64,000 nt of DNA, taken from assembly GCA_030019335.1 (NCBI GenBank), contig JASEET010000001.1, positions 124,001 to 188,000 on the forward strand, written 5' to 3'. Every line of letters starts with the position of its first letter. The first letter of the stretch is position 1. Positions 33,893 through 43,682 of the stretch are shown piece by piece. The position numbers and the translations under genes are program-made. A model generated the notes under the pieces. The model was given only the letters and a program-made list of their open reading frames with translations, was not told the origin of the DNA and searched no databases. Source of the stretch: Candidatus Bathyarchaeia archaeon (GTDB lineage: Archaea; Thermoproteota; Bathyarchaeia; Bathyarchaeales; Bathycorpusculaceae).

Positions 33893-34636
33893 ATGAGCTC
33901 TCGGGATTTTATGTTGAGGGGAATTGATCTTCGCGGTTTAGTTATTATGGATGCTGGTACCGGCGCAGCCAATACGACACTTTGGCTGGCTGAAAAACTG
34001 AAGGATGCTGGCGGTGGAAGAATCATCAGCATTGACAAGGATCCAGAAACTTTTCCTGATGCCAAAAGAAAATTGGGTGAACTCGCAAAGCTGGTTGAGT
34101 TTGTAGAGGCTGATCTTACGTGTATGCCGCAAGTTGAAAGCGAATCGGTTGATGTGATTGTCTGTCATGCCACCATATGCGCTGTTAACGATAGACCGCT
34201 CAAGGCTGTAAAGGCTTTGGCTGAGTTTACAAGAGTTCTCAAGAAGGGTGGTTGGCTAATAATCGATGACGAGTATCCTCTTCCTAAGGCATCGAAGCCT
34301 GAAGAAGAAGTGCAGGTTGGAAGGTGGCAGACGTATAAAGCGGTGGCCGAGCTTGTGGGAGGAGAGCATTATACGGAAATATACCCAGAAGAGTTAGAGT
34401 TCGCAGTGAAGTTGGTTGGGTTTAGAGACATTGAGTGGAAGAAGTTTGAAGGACCTCCATTATCAGAAGAGGCCATGAGCGAATGGAAAGAGGAGATGCC
34501 CGAAATGATTAATAAAATAGACGAGGAGAATCTCAAGGTAGCATTCAAGAAAGCAATTGAAAGGATTTGGAAAAAATACGCAAATCAAGGGGGAATTTTT
34601 CCTCCTTACTATGTGTTACGTGCACGCAAGGAATAA
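33893..34636 (+). CDS. Class I SAM-dependent methyltransferase
   Basis: 247 aa. Motif I is VIMDAGTGAANTTLWLAEKL, the acidic residue IISIDKDPETF, and the motif IV region VDVIVCHATICAVND. Substrate unknown. The squalene-cyclase-like repeat protein follows 46 bases later. Confidence 0.78.
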   Translation: MSSRDFMLRGIDLRGLVIMDAGTGAANTTLWLAEKLKDAGGGRIISIDKDPETFPDAKRKLGELAKLVEFVEADLTCMPQVESESVDVIVCHATICAVNDRPLKAVKALAEFTRVLKKGGWLIIDDEYPLPKASKPEEEVQVGRWQTYKAVAELVGGEHYTEIYPEELEFAVKLVGFRDIEWKKFEGPPLSEEAMSEWKEEMPEMINKIDEENLKVAFKKAIERIWKKYANQGGIFPPYYVLRARKE

Positions 34637-34682
34637 ATATCTTGAATCTGGATAACCAAGGGGTAGTAAGGGGTTTTAAGGT

Positions 34683-35492
34683 TTGAATGTTCAAAAAGCT
34701 ATAGCCTTTGTTGAAGAAAACGGGACGGAACTGGAAAGGTATAGGTTAAATTATCTACTTGGCAAGGAGAGAAATGATGAGGTCCCACTGAGATATTTGA
34801 CGGGGCTTCAGAACGATGACGGAGGCTTTCTCTATAACAACGAGAAGGGTAAACCCAGCAGTATCAATTTCACAAGTGCGAACTTAAGTCTCATGATTGA
34901 GTTGGGATTGGCTAAGTCGGATGTTTGCAGAAAAACCCTAGAATACCTCATAGATGTTCAATGTGAAGATGGAAGCTGGGACGAAAACCACGCTATAAAT
35001 CAGTATAATCCGCCGTTCTGGAACATGCCGGGAGATTTGAAAACGAAGATGTGGCTGACCGCGAGTATCCTAAACTACCTGATTCAGCTTGGTTATGGAG
35101 AATCTGAGGCTGTGAGAAAGGCAACGCGGTTCCTTCTCAAAAACCGAGATGAGGATGGGAGGTTTTTTGGTTTTCTACATTCAACATGGATATCAGTGGG
35201 GGCATTCGGACAGCTGGAAGGATTTAATTCTGAGGTTGTGAAAAAGGCGTTGAAAGCGATAGAGCGAAACATCGACCGCATGGAAGATGGAGCCACAGAT
35301 TTTATCTGGTGCCTAGAATGTTTCCATGTTGCTGGAATCTCTAAAGACGACCCTGTGGTTAAAAGGTGCATCGAAAGACTGATTGAGTTACAGAGGCAAG
35401 ACGGAGCATGGACATCAGCGGATGGAAAGGAATACACCGTTTCCACAACGGTTAGGGCATTAAGAATTCTAAGGATGTACAAAATCTGGTGA
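34683..35492 (+). CDS. Prenyltransferase/squalene-cyclase-like repeat protein
   Basis: 269 aa from a TTG start. Repeated QxxDGxW-type alpha/alpha-barrel units: GLQNDDGGFLY, DVQCEDGSWDENH, LLKNRDEDGRFFG and ELQRQDGAWTSADG. No DxDD motif, so cyclase activity is doubtful. Such stand-alone proteins are common in archaea and their role is unknown. Confidence 0.75.
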   Translation: MNVQKAIAFVEENGTELERYRLNYLLGKERNDEVPLRYLTGLQNDDGGFLYNNEKGKPSSINFTSANLSLMIELGLAKSDVCRKTLEYLIDVQCEDGSWDENHAINQYNPPFWNMPGDLKTKMWLTASILNYLIQLGYGESEAVRKATRFLLKNRDEDGRFFGFLHSTWISVGAFGQLEGFNSEVVKKALKAIERNIDRMEDGATDFIWCLECFHVAGISKDDPVVKRCIERLIELQRQDGAWTSADGKEYTVSTTVRALRILRMYKIW

Positions 35493-35515
35493 GCCGAAAA
35501 GTTGATAGAAAAAGG

Positions 35516-36070
35516 CTATTGATGTTTTTCAAGCAGTTCTTGGAGGATTTTTTGGGCGGCTTGTTCTGGTGTGTTTTGTGTGGTGTTTATGGTTATTTCT
35601 GGGTTTAGGGGTGGCTGGTATGGTTGTCCTATGCCTGGGACGGTTGGGGCTTTGCCTTTTAGGGCTCGCGCGTAGATTTGTTTTGGTGCTTTGTAGGTTT
35701 TTCCTCTTTTTGTTTCGCGTTGGATGCACACTTCTAAGGGGCATTCTAGGTAGGCTTCTATGAAACGTGGGATTTGTTTTCTTGCGTTTTCTCTGTAACG
35801 CCGTAAGTTGCCTGTTGCGTCTATTATGACGTTTACGTTGTTTTGGGTTAGGAGTTTGGCTATGTAGACGAGTGTGGCGTAGACTGTGTCGCGTTCTTCA
35901 AGCGTGTAAGTGGGTTTAGGAGTTAATACTTTACGCAGGGCGTCAGAAGGTAATAGTTGGGCGTGGATGCCTTTTTGTTTGAGAAGTCTGTGTAGGGCTT
36001 GGGAGACAACGGATTTGCCGCTGCCAGGCAAACCAGTAACCCAAACACACCAACCATTCATGAAAAACAT
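35516..36070 (-). CDS. cysC: Adenylylsulfate kinase-like protein
   Basis: 184 aa, start at 36070 or at MNGW 36058. P-loop VTGLPGSGKSVVSQALH, DALRKVL, the catalytic region NVIIDATGNLRRYRENAR and YLECPLEVCIQRETKRG match APS kinases (PAPS formation). No ATP sulfurylase is nearby, so it could phosphorylate another nucleotide or act in sulfation. Confidence 0.82.
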   Translation of the reverse strand: MFFMNGWCVWVTGLPGSGKSVVSQALHRLLKQKGIHAQLLPSDALRKVLTPKPTYTLEERDTVYATLVYIAKLLTQNNVNVIIDATGNLRRYRENARKQIPRFIEAYLECPLEVCIQRETKRGKTYKAPKQIYARALKGKAPTVPGIGQPYQPPLNPEITINTTQNTPEQAAQKILQELLEKHQ

Positions 36071-36080
36071 TCTACGAAGC

Positions 36081-36227
36081 GGATTTAATAATTATTTCCT
36101 TCAAAAGCGGTCAATCTACTACAACTTCATAAGACCACACATGGCTTTGAACGGAAAAACACCAGCAGAAAAATCTGGAGTCACAAAACTACAACAAAAC
36201 AAATGGTTAGTTGATCAAGAGGTCTAG
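36081..36227 (+). pseudogene. Transposase C-terminal fragment
   Basis: The plus frame reads YYNFIRPHMALNGKTPAEKS and stops at 36227. This is the conserved end of DDE transposases (N-F-x-R-P-H-x-x-L-x-x-x-T-P). The rest of the transposase is absent, so it is a fossil of an insertion sequence. Confidence 0.6.
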
Positions 36228-36326
36228 AAGATAGACAATTTGTCAAGATACTGTTAAGTAATTCACTACGAAATCTAAACCCCCAAAAATAAAATAGGCT
36301 CGAATGTGTAGATCGTACGGGGTAAA

Positions 36327-36713
36327 ATGCGCTATCTGATCATAGGCTATTATGCAATATGTCTTAGTCCGTTGTTATCTATACTTTTCTATTTCTCTCC
36401 AAAGTTCTCGATAGGACTGGGAAGCTGTGGCTATCTAGGATTACAAACATTAGTCATATTTGTTCAAGTGTGGGGGGTGGTTCTCTATCTCTCGGAATAC
36501 AGAACAACAGAGCTATCATCTAAAACAGCCCCTTACATTTTATGGATAGGCATTCTTCTTATTCTTTGGGGATTCTTCATAACTTGGTATGCAATTAGGG
36601 TGTACGACTGGATGTTAAGACTTTATTCTTATAACTATGCACTTCAAAGGAAAAATGTTCTTTGCAAAAAGCCCCGACTGTTAACACTCACACCCCATGT
36701 CCCGAAGAGTTAA
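36327..36713 (+). CDS. Hypothetical membrane protein, three helices
   Basis: 128 aa with membrane helices at about 4-24, 35-55 and 69-90 and a basic cytosolic tail. No family recognised. Confidence 0.45.
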   Translation: MRYLIIGYYAICLSPLLSILFYFSPKFSIGLGSCGYLGLQTLVIFVQVWGVVLYLSEYRTTELSSKTAPYILWIGILLILWGFFITWYAIRVYDWMLRLYSYNYALQRKNVLCKKPRLLTLTPHVPKS

Positions 36714-36778
36714 CAGAACCGTTTTCCATAATGTTTATTAGTTGTTGTTTTGCTTTGGTTTGAGAAGCGTGAAAAATC

Positions 36779-37561
36779 ATGTTGATTGTTCAAATTTCAG
36801 ACATTCACTGCGGCCCCATGTTCAACCAGGAAACTTTCCGCACAGCCATAAAAGAAATTAACGCTATGTCGCCAGACGCAGTAGTCATAACAGGCGACTT
36901 AACAGAAGATGGCATACAATCCCAATTCAAACAGGCAGCAAAAGAACTCAAACAACTAAAGGCTAAAAAAGTCATATATGTAAGCGGAAACCACGACTAT
37001 CGCTCTACGGGCTACCTACTCTTTAAGCAGTTTTTCCCATTCAACCAAATAACAGAAATTGGTGATGCCGTCATAATAGTGCTAAGCAGTGCAAGACCCG
37101 ACAGAGACGACGGCGAAGTAGGCCACAGACAAAACCTATGGCTAGAAAACACCCTAACAAAACACAAAAACCACACAAAAATCGTGGCATTACACCACCA
37201 CATAGTTCCAGTCCCAGACACAGGAGCAGACCAAATCACCATCATAGACGCAGGTGACGTCCTAAGAAGCCTAACAAAAACCCAAGCAAACCTAGTCCTA
37301 TGCGGACACCGCCACAGACCATGGAGATGGCAAATAGAAAAAATGCAAGTAGTGCACGCTGGAAGCGTCTCATGTGAAAAGCTCCGCGGCTTCTTCTGCA
37401 ACTCCTACAATGTTATAGAAATCAAAAACAAAAAAATCACGCCAAAACTAAAAATAGTCGGCGGAGGCTACGTAGACTTCAAAGAAATAGTGAAACACAG
37501 AGAAATCCTACAAGCCTCAGATATATCGCAGCACAGCAACTCCTTGGCACAAGAACCTTGA
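36779..37561 (+). CDS. Calcineurin-like phosphoesterase (CpdA-like)
   Basis: 260 aa. Metal motifs: QISDIHCGP, ITGDLTEDG, VSGNHDYR, LHHHIVP and CGHRHRPWRW. The family hydrolyses cyclic nucleotides or other phosphodiesters; substrate unknown. A TATA-like AATGTTTATTAG lies about 50 bases upstream. Confidence 0.87.
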   Translation: MLIVQISDIHCGPMFNQETFRTAIKEINAMSPDAVVITGDLTEDGIQSQFKQAAKELKQLKAKKVIYVSGNHDYRSTGYLLFKQFFPFNQITEIGDAVIIVLSSARPDRDDGEVGHRQNLWLENTLTKHKNHTKIVALHHHIVPVPDTGADQITIIDAGDVLRSLTKTQANLVLCGHRHRPWRWQIEKMQVVHAGSVSCEKLRGFFCNSYNVIEIKNKKITPKLKIVGGGYVDFKEIVKHREILQASDISQHSNSLAQEP

Positions 37562-37659
37562 ACTACAACCACATTTCACACATAAAACATATTTGGTTCC
37601 AAATAGAGGGCCTACACCCATTGCACACACAAAAAAGCCCCCGCACAACAACAACCGCA

Positions 37660-38058
37660 TCAAAACCGCATCTCAAACATAAAATCCCTCAAAAACCCAT
37701 AATCATCCACTCTAAACAAATGGCTGACGCAACCACAATCAGAACAGCCAAAATTTTTAACCGCAACGCCCTTCTCACCCAACTTTCCTGCAATCTTACA
37801 CTCCTCAGCCTTATCCGCCTCTTTATAAAACACCTTCACAACCTTTACAGCATCATTATCAAGCAGATAATCGATATGCCAAAACTTCCGCTTAACCCTT
37901 CCAAGATGCCGCTCTACCCGCTTTTCAAGACTGTTTTGAGCAGAACCCACATAAGCATACAAGCCCTTCTCAAAACTTATGCTCCCTAAAGCACCAACAT
38001 CCACTTCGATATCCTCATCAACCGAAATAACTAAAACATAGACCCCTTTCATGCTCAT
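37660..38058 (-). CDS. GIY-YIG endonuclease domain protein (DUF123)
   Basis: 132 aa: GVYVLVISVDEDI, GLYAYVGSAQNSLEKRVERH (GIY-YIG variant with the catalytic Arg) and KFWHIDYLL, then a Cys/His tail CSDCGCVSHLF. The DUF123 group is found in archaea and thermophiles; probably a DNA-repair nuclease. Its ATG overlaps the stop of a 37-aa frame upstream (ATGA). Confidence 0.88.
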   Translation of the reverse strand: MSMKGVYVLVISVDEDIEVDVGALGSISFEKGLYAYVGSAQNSLEKRVERHLGRVKRKFWHIDYLLDNDAVKVVKVFYKEADKAEECKIAGKLGEKGVAVKNFGCSDCGCVSHLFRVDDYGFLRDFMFEMRF

Positions 38059-38168
38059 CTATCAGAACTATTCCCCTTATACCACTTCAAAATTTCCTCA
38101 ACAGCCCTAACGGAATACCCTATCTCCCTAAGAGTTCTCTCTAAATCCTTAGCAAATTCAGCATCCAA
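38055..38168 (-). CDS. 37-aa helical protein coupled to GIY-YIG gene
   Basis: From TTG 38168, the first 20 residues are MDAEFAKDLERTLREIGYSV, followed by RAVEEILKWYKGNSSDR. Its TGA overlaps the GIY-YIG ATG in an ATGA. The well-formed amphipathic helices and coupling argue for a real gene. The start is uncertain; another TTG lies two codons upstream. Confidence 0.45.
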   Translation of the reverse strand: MDAEFAKDLERTLREIGYSVRAVEEILKWYKGNSSDR

Positions 38169-38232
38169 ACACAAACACCACAAACAGAAAAATAGGCAAA
38201 ACCCTATTTATCCTTTAATCCTATACAGAAAT

Positions 38233-38700
38233 ATGCCAAACCAAAACCTACTTCGCCACGTAGCCTACTGCGGTCTATACTGTGGCTTATGCGCCCAAAG
38301 AAAACGCATACCAAGGCAAGCACGCCAACTACAAAAAAGCCTCCATGAAGAAGGCTTTGACGATTTCTATCAATACGTGCCGGAAATGAAGGAGATTTTT
38401 CCGCCCTTTTGGCGGTTTCTACAAGAACTAGCAAAATTTGATTGCACATGCAGAACAGGCGGCGGACCACCAGACTGCAAAATCCGCCAATGCACCAAAC
38501 AAAAAAGCATCGAAGTCTGCACGCAATGCAAAGAATACCCATGCACGCTCATCCAAGCCCTAGCAGAACACTACCCAACACTAATCCAAGACGGAAAACG
38601 CCTACAAAAAATCGGCATAGAAAAATGGGTCAAAGAACAACAGGAAAGAGCCAAACGCGGCATAGTATACACGGACATACGCTATCCATGGAAAACCTAA
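38233..38700 (+). CDS. DUF3795 Cys-rich protein, second copy
   Basis: 155 aa: YCGLYCGLCAQRKRIPRQAR, CTCRTGGGPPDCKIRQCTKQ and CTQCKEYPCTLIQ. Same family as 33144-33614. Its end overlaps the convergent APH-like gene by 4 bases. Confidence 0.8.
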   Translation: MPNQNLLRHVAYCGLYCGLCAQRKRIPRQARQLQKSLHEEGFDDFYQYVPEMKEIFPPFWRFLQELAKFDCTCRTGGGPPDCKIRQCTKQKSIEVCTQCKEYPCTLIQALAEHYPTLIQDGKRLQKIGIEKWVKEQQERAKRGIVYTDIRYPWKT

Positions 38701-39821
38701 GAGCCACTAATGTAAGAATTCACACGCTCCAAATCAAACTTTTCAAACTGCAAAACATTCCTTATAAAGTTAAACAGCTTAACACGGACATCCCTGCTGA
38801 GACTAGGATACCAAACAGGCGAAGCCACAACCAACCCACGCCAAGCATAAAACGGCTGAACAACCTCCAAAATCTCCCGGTCCCCAGTCTTCCGCAAATA
38901 ATTCTCCCAGAAAAGCCTAAACAAACGCTCAAAAACCCCAGCCAACTCGCCATACTTCTGCAAAGAATAAAAAATATAGTTAATCGTCATGGCGGTAACA
39001 TCATCCGCAGGCTCACCCCACTCACCACGGCTTCTATCCAAAACAGTGAAATCCACGCCTTCATGAAACATCACATTCCACGGATGAAAATCCCCATGCA
39101 CTTGACAAAGCCTATGAGCTTTACGCTTAAGACTCCAACGCCAAACAACACAGTTCCGCTCAATATCAACCAAATCAGACTCGCTAACAAAATCAAGTTC
39201 AGACGGATAACTATCCAGCAACCCCATAATACATTCACCATGTCCAACAAGCTCCCGAGCCCGCCTAACATAAAGCCACGGCGCCTCACGCTTAACCCCA
39301 TGAATCTCAACAAGATAATCAGACAAAGCCAAACAACGCCGCTCATCCAACTCGCCTAATCGCCCAGTCTCCTTAATACGGTCCAAATCAAAACGGTAAA
39401 GCCTACCATCCACAAGCTCAGTAACAATGAAAAACTCGCCGCAATCTCCTAAAGACTTAATTCCTTCACCATCAATTGTAAAAGCGCCCACATCAACGGA
39501 ACGCACGTGCCGAGGCAACTTGTTAAAAACAGAGTGCTGCCAAAGCAAAATTCCTGCACGGTCAGAAAAATGGTCATGTCCAAAACCTTCAGAATGCATA
39601 GTTTCCAAAACAACTCGTTTAGTCTCACTATTAACACTAAATTCAATAACGTAGGGAACACCGTAACCAAAACCCTTCAAATCCTCTTTAGCCTTTGCTT
39701 CCTTCTCCATGCCCAACGGAAAAAAGCGAGAAACCTTCACAGGTGCTTTATAAACTGAGGAAAGATATTCCTCTAACCTCTCAGTACTCAGTTTCAACAA
39801 GGAAACGTTAACCCCGAGCAA
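38697..39821 (-). CDS. Aminoglycoside phosphotransferase-like kinase
   Basis: 374 aa. APH/choline-kinase fold: the catalytic loop is VHGDFHPWNVMF (about residue 250), and where DFG is usual it reads VLDRSRGEWGEPADDV. The hydrophobic N lobe has VIEFSV...RVVLETM. Substrate unknown. Confidence 0.75.
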   Translation of the reverse strand: MLGVNVSLLKLSTERLEEYLSSVYKAPVKVSRFFPLGMEKEAKAKEDLKGFGYGVPYVIEFSVNSETKRVVLETMHSEGFGHDHFSDRAGILLWQHSVFNKLPRHVRSVDVGAFTIDGEGIKSLGDCGEFFIVTELVDGRLYRFDLDRIKETGRLGELDERRCLALSDYLVEIHGVKREAPWLYVRRARELVGHGECIMGLLDSYPSELDFVSESDLVDIERNCVVWRWSLKRKAHRLCQVHGDFHPWNVMFHEGVDFTVLDRSRGEWGEPADDVTAMTINYIFYSLQKYGELAGVFERLFRLFWENYLRKTGDREILEVVQPFYAWRGLVVASPVWYPSLSRDVRVKLFNFIRNVLQFEKFDLERVNSYISGS

Positions 39822-39881
39822 AAGTAATAACGAGTTAAAGTTAAAAAGGTAATGGACAACAGCTAAACAAGCGGGAAAACT

Positions 39882-40082
39882 ATGGAAAAAGCTGAAATTA
39901 TCAGCATAGCACTTATAACAATTGGCTTACTCATCCTATTGCATCATTTTATTCTCTGGCAAAAAATAGCAGATCTAAAGGACATACTACACCACGAATT
40001 CTTCGAAGCCGTAGTCCTCACCGCAGGCATAACACTACGGATAAGCACACACTACAACAAAAAAAGAAGAGCCCGGACATGA
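39882..40082 (+). CDS. Small membrane protein upstream of deaminase
   Basis: 66 aa with two hydrophobic helices (about 5-25 and 42-55) and a basic tail KKRRART. Its stop overlaps the start of the amidohydrolase gene (ATGA at 40079), so it is coupled to it. No family recognised. Confidence 0.5.
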   Translation: MEKAEIISIALITIGLLILLHHFILWQKIADLKDILHHEFFEAVVLTAGITLRISTHYNKKRRART

Positions 40083-41434
40083 AACTCCTCGTCCACAGTG
40101 GAACCATAATCACAATGCACAACAAAAAGATAATTCGTCAAGGCGCAATCGCCATAGAAAAAGACACAATAGTCGAAATCGGAAAAACCCATGAACTAAA
40201 AAGAAAGTACGGAAGAGGCTATGAAAAAATAGACGCAAAAGGCAAACTCATCATACCAGGTTTTATCAACACTCATCAACATGCTGCCATGAGCTTGCTG
40301 AGAGGATACGCAAACGATTTACCACTCAAAGAATGGCTAGAAAAGTGGATTTGGCCTATAGAAAAACACATGACATCACACGACATCTACGTTGGAGCCT
40401 TACTAACAGCCGCAGAATCCATAATGAGCGGGACAACAACAGTCAACACTATGTACCATTACATGCCAGAAGAAAACGAGGCGAAAGCATTCGCAGAAGC
40501 CGGTCTGAGAGGAGTAGTCGGTCACGTATGTTTCTCATGGAGGAAAAAACAAGACAAAAAGGCACTCGAAGACTTGGCTAAAAACTGGCATAACAAGGCA
40601 GACGGATTAATCCGTGCCAGCGTAGACCCACACTCGCCATACACTGTTGACCCAGAATATATGAAAGAACTAAAAGAAATCGGCAAAGAACTAAACAAGA
40701 AATATGGCTCTGAAAAAGCACCAATAATATGGCACATACACGCAGCTGAAACCGACGATGAACCTGAAAAAATTCGGAAAGCCTTCAAAATACAGTTAAA
40801 GAATGGCATAATGGAATATTTAGACTCTTTAGGGTTTTTAGATGAACGCGTGATTGCCGCACATTGCGTGGCACTAACAAAAAGGGACATAGAAATCATG
40901 AAACAACGAAAAGTGAAAGTTTCACACAATCCAATTTCAAATCTGAAACTCGCCTCGGGTATAAGTCCAGTTCCAAAAATGCTCAAAAAGGGCATAACAG
41001 TCTCACTAGGCACAGACAGCCCATGCTCAAACAACACAGCAGACATGTTTGAAACCATGAAAACAACAGCCATCCTACATAAAGGAGTAAACAAAAACCC
41101 AACCTTAACGCCTGCACAACAAGTTTTAGAAATGGCAACCATAGAAGGCGCAAAGGCTCTGTCATGGGAAAAGGAAATCGGCTCAATAGAAACGGGTAAA
41201 AAAGCGGATTTAGCAATCATCAACCTTAACAAACCACACCTTTGCCCATTATACAACGAAGCCAGCCATCTAGTTTACGCAGCAAAAGCAGCAGACGTTG
41301 AAACAGTAATAATAAACGGCAAAATCGTTATGGAAAACAAAAAGTTAACAACATTAAACGTTGAAAAAGTTATGGAAATGGCTGAAAAAACAAAAAACAG
41401 CCTTCTAGAACGACTGGCACGTAACGTTAAATAG
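40079..41434 (+). CDS. 5'-deoxyadenosine/S-adenosylhomocysteine deaminase
   Basis: 451 aa amidohydrolase of the TrzN/AtzB group. Metal ligands are in PGFINTHQHAAMSLLRG, WHIHAAET, AAHCVAL and SLGTDSPCSNN. Archaeal members (DadD/MtaD) deaminate 5'-deoxyadenosine, SAH and methylthioadenosine. The SAH hydrolase gene follows 36 bases downstream, which supports a role in clearing SAM by-products. Confidence 0.88.
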   Translation: MKLLVHSGTIITMHNKKIIRQGAIAIEKDTIVEIGKTHELKRKYGRGYEKIDAKGKLIIPGFINTHQHAAMSLLRGYANDLPLKEWLEKWIWPIEKHMTSHDIYVGALLTAAESIMSGTTTVNTMYHYMPEENEAKAFAEAGLRGVVGHVCFSWRKKQDKKALEDLAKNWHNKADGLIRASVDPHSPYTVDPEYMKELKEIGKELNKKYGSEKAPIIWHIHAAETDDEPEKIRKAFKIQLKNGIMEYLDSLGFLDERVIAAHCVALTKRDIEIMKQRKVKVSHNPISNLKLASGISPVPKMLKKGITVSLGTDSPCSNNTADMFETMKTTAILHKGVNKNPTLTPAQQVLEMATIEGAKALSWEKEIGSIETGKKADLAIINLNKPHLCPLYNEASHLVYAAKAADVETVIINGKIVMENKKLTTLNVEKVMEMAEKTKNSLLERLARNVK

Positions 41435-41470
41435 TTAAGATTGCAAATTGGCATAAAGAAGGAAGATTAA

Positions 41471-42727
41471 ATGGAACACTTCAAAGTTAAAGATGCAAGT
41501 TTAGCCCCTAAGGGTCTTCTACAAATAGAATGGGCATCAAAACACATGCCAGTTTTAAGCCAGATCAAAAAAAGATTTGCTGAAGAAAAACCGTTGGAAG
41601 GCGTAACCCTTGGAGCATGCTTACATGTAACAAAGGAAACCGCAGTTCTCGTCGACGCTTTGCGTGCTGGCGGAGCAAAAGTTGCACTATGCGGTTCCAA
41701 TCCGCTTTCCACACAAGACGATGTTGCAGCAGCCCTAACAGAAAAAGGCGTTCACGTCTTTGCTTGGCGAGGACAAACAACCGAGGAATACTACTCATGT
41801 GTTGAAAGAGTGATAGACCGTAAACCCGTAATAACATTAGATGATGGCGCAGACCTTGTTGGCACAATCCACAGCAAAAGGACGGAGGCACTTTCAAACA
41901 TTAAAGGGGGAACAGAAGAAACGACAACCGGCGTCTTGCGTTTACACGCCATGGAAAGAACCGGAAACCTCAAATATGCAATAATAGCAGTAAACGACGC
42001 CTATACGAAATACTTGTTTGATAACCGCTACGGAACAGGACAAAGCACAATAGACGGAATCTTAAGAGCCACAAATGTTCTTTTGGCGGGCAAAAACTTC
42101 GTGGTCTGCGGCTATGGATGGTGCGGAAGAGGCATAGCCATGAGAGCAAAAGGAATGGGAGCAAACGTGATAGTCACAGAAGTAAACCCGCTTAGGGCAC
42201 TTGAAGCGGCAATGAACGGATTCCGTGTAATGCCGATAGCCGAAGCAGCAACAATAGGCGACATCTTCGTAACCACAACGGGCGACCTAAACGTCATAAG
42301 AAAAGAACACATGCAAAAAATGAAGGACGGCGCCATGCTCGCCAACAGCGGTCACTTCAACGTGGAAATAAGCATAAAAGACCTAGAAGAAATGGCGGTT
42401 TCAAAAAGAAGCTTAAGACTAAATCTGGAGGAATACTCACTCGAAGACGGCAGAAAATTATACCTCTTGGCGGAGGGAAGACTTGTAAACCTGGCAGCAG
42501 CGGAAGGACACCCATCAGAGGTTATGGACATGTCATTCGCAAACCAAGCCCTCTGCGCAGAATACCTAGCCAAAACCGAAAAAATGCCGCCGAAGGTTTA
42601 CCCAGTGCCAAAAACAATAGATGAAACAGTAGCGAAGCTAAAACTCAACGCAATGAAAATAAAAATAGATACACTGACAGGTGAACAGAAAAAGTATTTA
42701 GCAACGTGGGAAATGGGAACAATCTAG
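41471..42727 (+). CDS. ahcY: S-adenosylhomocysteine hydrolase (or S-inosylhomocysteine hydrolase)
   Basis: 418 aa. Substrate region [41 protein letters not shown], and NAD fold [17 protein letters not shown]. It splits SAH to homocysteine and adenosine. Because a deaminase gene is directly upstream, the in-vivo substrate could be S-inosylhomocysteine, as in some methanogens. The sequence alone does not decide. Confidence 0.94.
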   Translation: MEHFKVKDASLAPKGLLQIEWASKHMPVLSQIKKRFAEEKPLEGVTLGACLHVTKETAVLVDALRAGGAKVALCGSNPLSTQDDVAAALTEKGVHVFAWRGQTTEEYYSCVERVIDRKPVITLDDGADLVGTIHSKRTEALSNIKGGTEETTTGVLRLHAMERTGNLKYAIIAVNDAYTKYLFDNRYGTGQSTIDGILRATNVLLAGKNFVVCGYGWCGRGIAMRAKGMGANVIVTEVNPLRALEAAMNGFRVMPIAEAATIGDIFVTTTGDLNVIRKEHMQKMKDGAMLANSGHFNVEISIKDLEEMAVSKRSLRLNLEEYSLEDGRKLYLLAEGRLVNLAAAEGHPSEVMDMSFANQALCAEYLAKTEKMPPKVYPVPKTIDETVAKLKLNAMKIKIDTLTGEQKKYLATWEMGTI

Positions 42728-42801
42728 CTATAAAGCCGAAAAATATGGTAAACTTTAAAAGGCTCAAGTGGTAAACATGGCTAACATGTGGTGATGCATA
42801 A

Positions 42802-43128
42802 ATGGTTAGTAAAGATCAAACAATAGGCGGAATAATATTCCTCGTATGCGCAGTAGTAGCGATACTATACACAATTGGTTTATTCTATTTCGGAAACCCA
42901 CTTGACTGGAAAATTCAATTCACACTGGTCGTTATTCCAGTGTTTGTAGCGTTTATCGCCGTAATGGCTATTGGTGCATGGATAGGCTGGACTATGGCTA
43001 CAACACCACCACCGAAACCAATAGAAGAAATCACGAGCGAAATAGAAGAGAAGATAGAAGAAGAAAAACCGCCAGAGGAAGCCGAGGAAGAGAAAAAACC
43101 CGAAAGGAAAAAGAAAAGCAAAAAATAA
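42802..43128 (+). CDS. Two-helix membrane protein with charged tail
   Basis: 108 aa. Helices at about 9-28 and 37-60 (ending GAWIGWTMATTPPPKP), then a Glu/Lys-rich tail. Common in TACK genomes by appearance, function unknown. Preceded by a TATA-like AAACTTTAAA at about 42751. Confidence 0.6.
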   Translation: MVSKDQTIGGIIFLVCAVVAILYTIGLFYFGNPLDWKIQFTLVVIPVFVAFIAVMAIGAWIGWTMATTPPPKPIEEITSEIEEKIEEEKPPEEAEEEKKPERKKKSKK

Positions 43129-43165
43129 CACGCTTTTAAACTCTCATTCAGTAGAAACCATATTC

Positions 43166-43543
43166 TTACTCATATTTTAAGTTGAAGACCAGCGGAAAGC
43201 CGAGGGATGAAATAATCTTCACAGTGTAGGTTTCACCATTTACATAAGTGCCATATAAGTAGACCACGTCCACGGTGCCGGGTGAAATAATGATGTTTTC
43301 CTTTAAGTTGCGTATACTATCATTTATGTAGGCTTCCATTATTTGAATGTTTACAGAAGCAAAACTTCTAACATAAACAGTCAAACAAGTATTATTGATG
43401 TGCACATATTCCAGCTGCAACGACTGCGCTGGAAACGCCGTTTTCACCTTCTCCGTTAGACTAGACATGAATTGATAAACAAAAAAGCCTGCAGTGATAG
43501 CTGTAATAAAAGTAAGCATTAAAGCAGCCATGGCAAGTTTCAA
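43166..43543 (-). CDS. Secreted or pilin-like protein with one N-terminal helix
   Basis: 125 aa. An N-terminal hydrophobic helix (about 3-24) is followed by a beta-rich domain. The short positive start then long helix could be a type IV pilin-like or simple signal anchor; no clear class III cleavage motif. Confidence 0.5.
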   Translation of the reverse strand: MKLAMAALMLTFITAITAGFFVYQFMSSLTEKVKTAFPAQSLQLEYVHINNTCLTVYVRSFASVNIQIMEAYINDSIRNLKENIIISPGTVDVVYLYGTYVNGETYTVKIISSLGFPLVFNLKYE

Positions 43544-43682
43544 ACAGTTTCACCTTCCGTGAAACGGATTGTGCCTTCAGAATTTATATAACGTTTATGA
43601 ATTTGAAATTATGAAAAGCAATAAGTTTTACAACTTGAACGTTTTAAACACAAAATATAATGCAACGTAAACAGCTGCGAAA

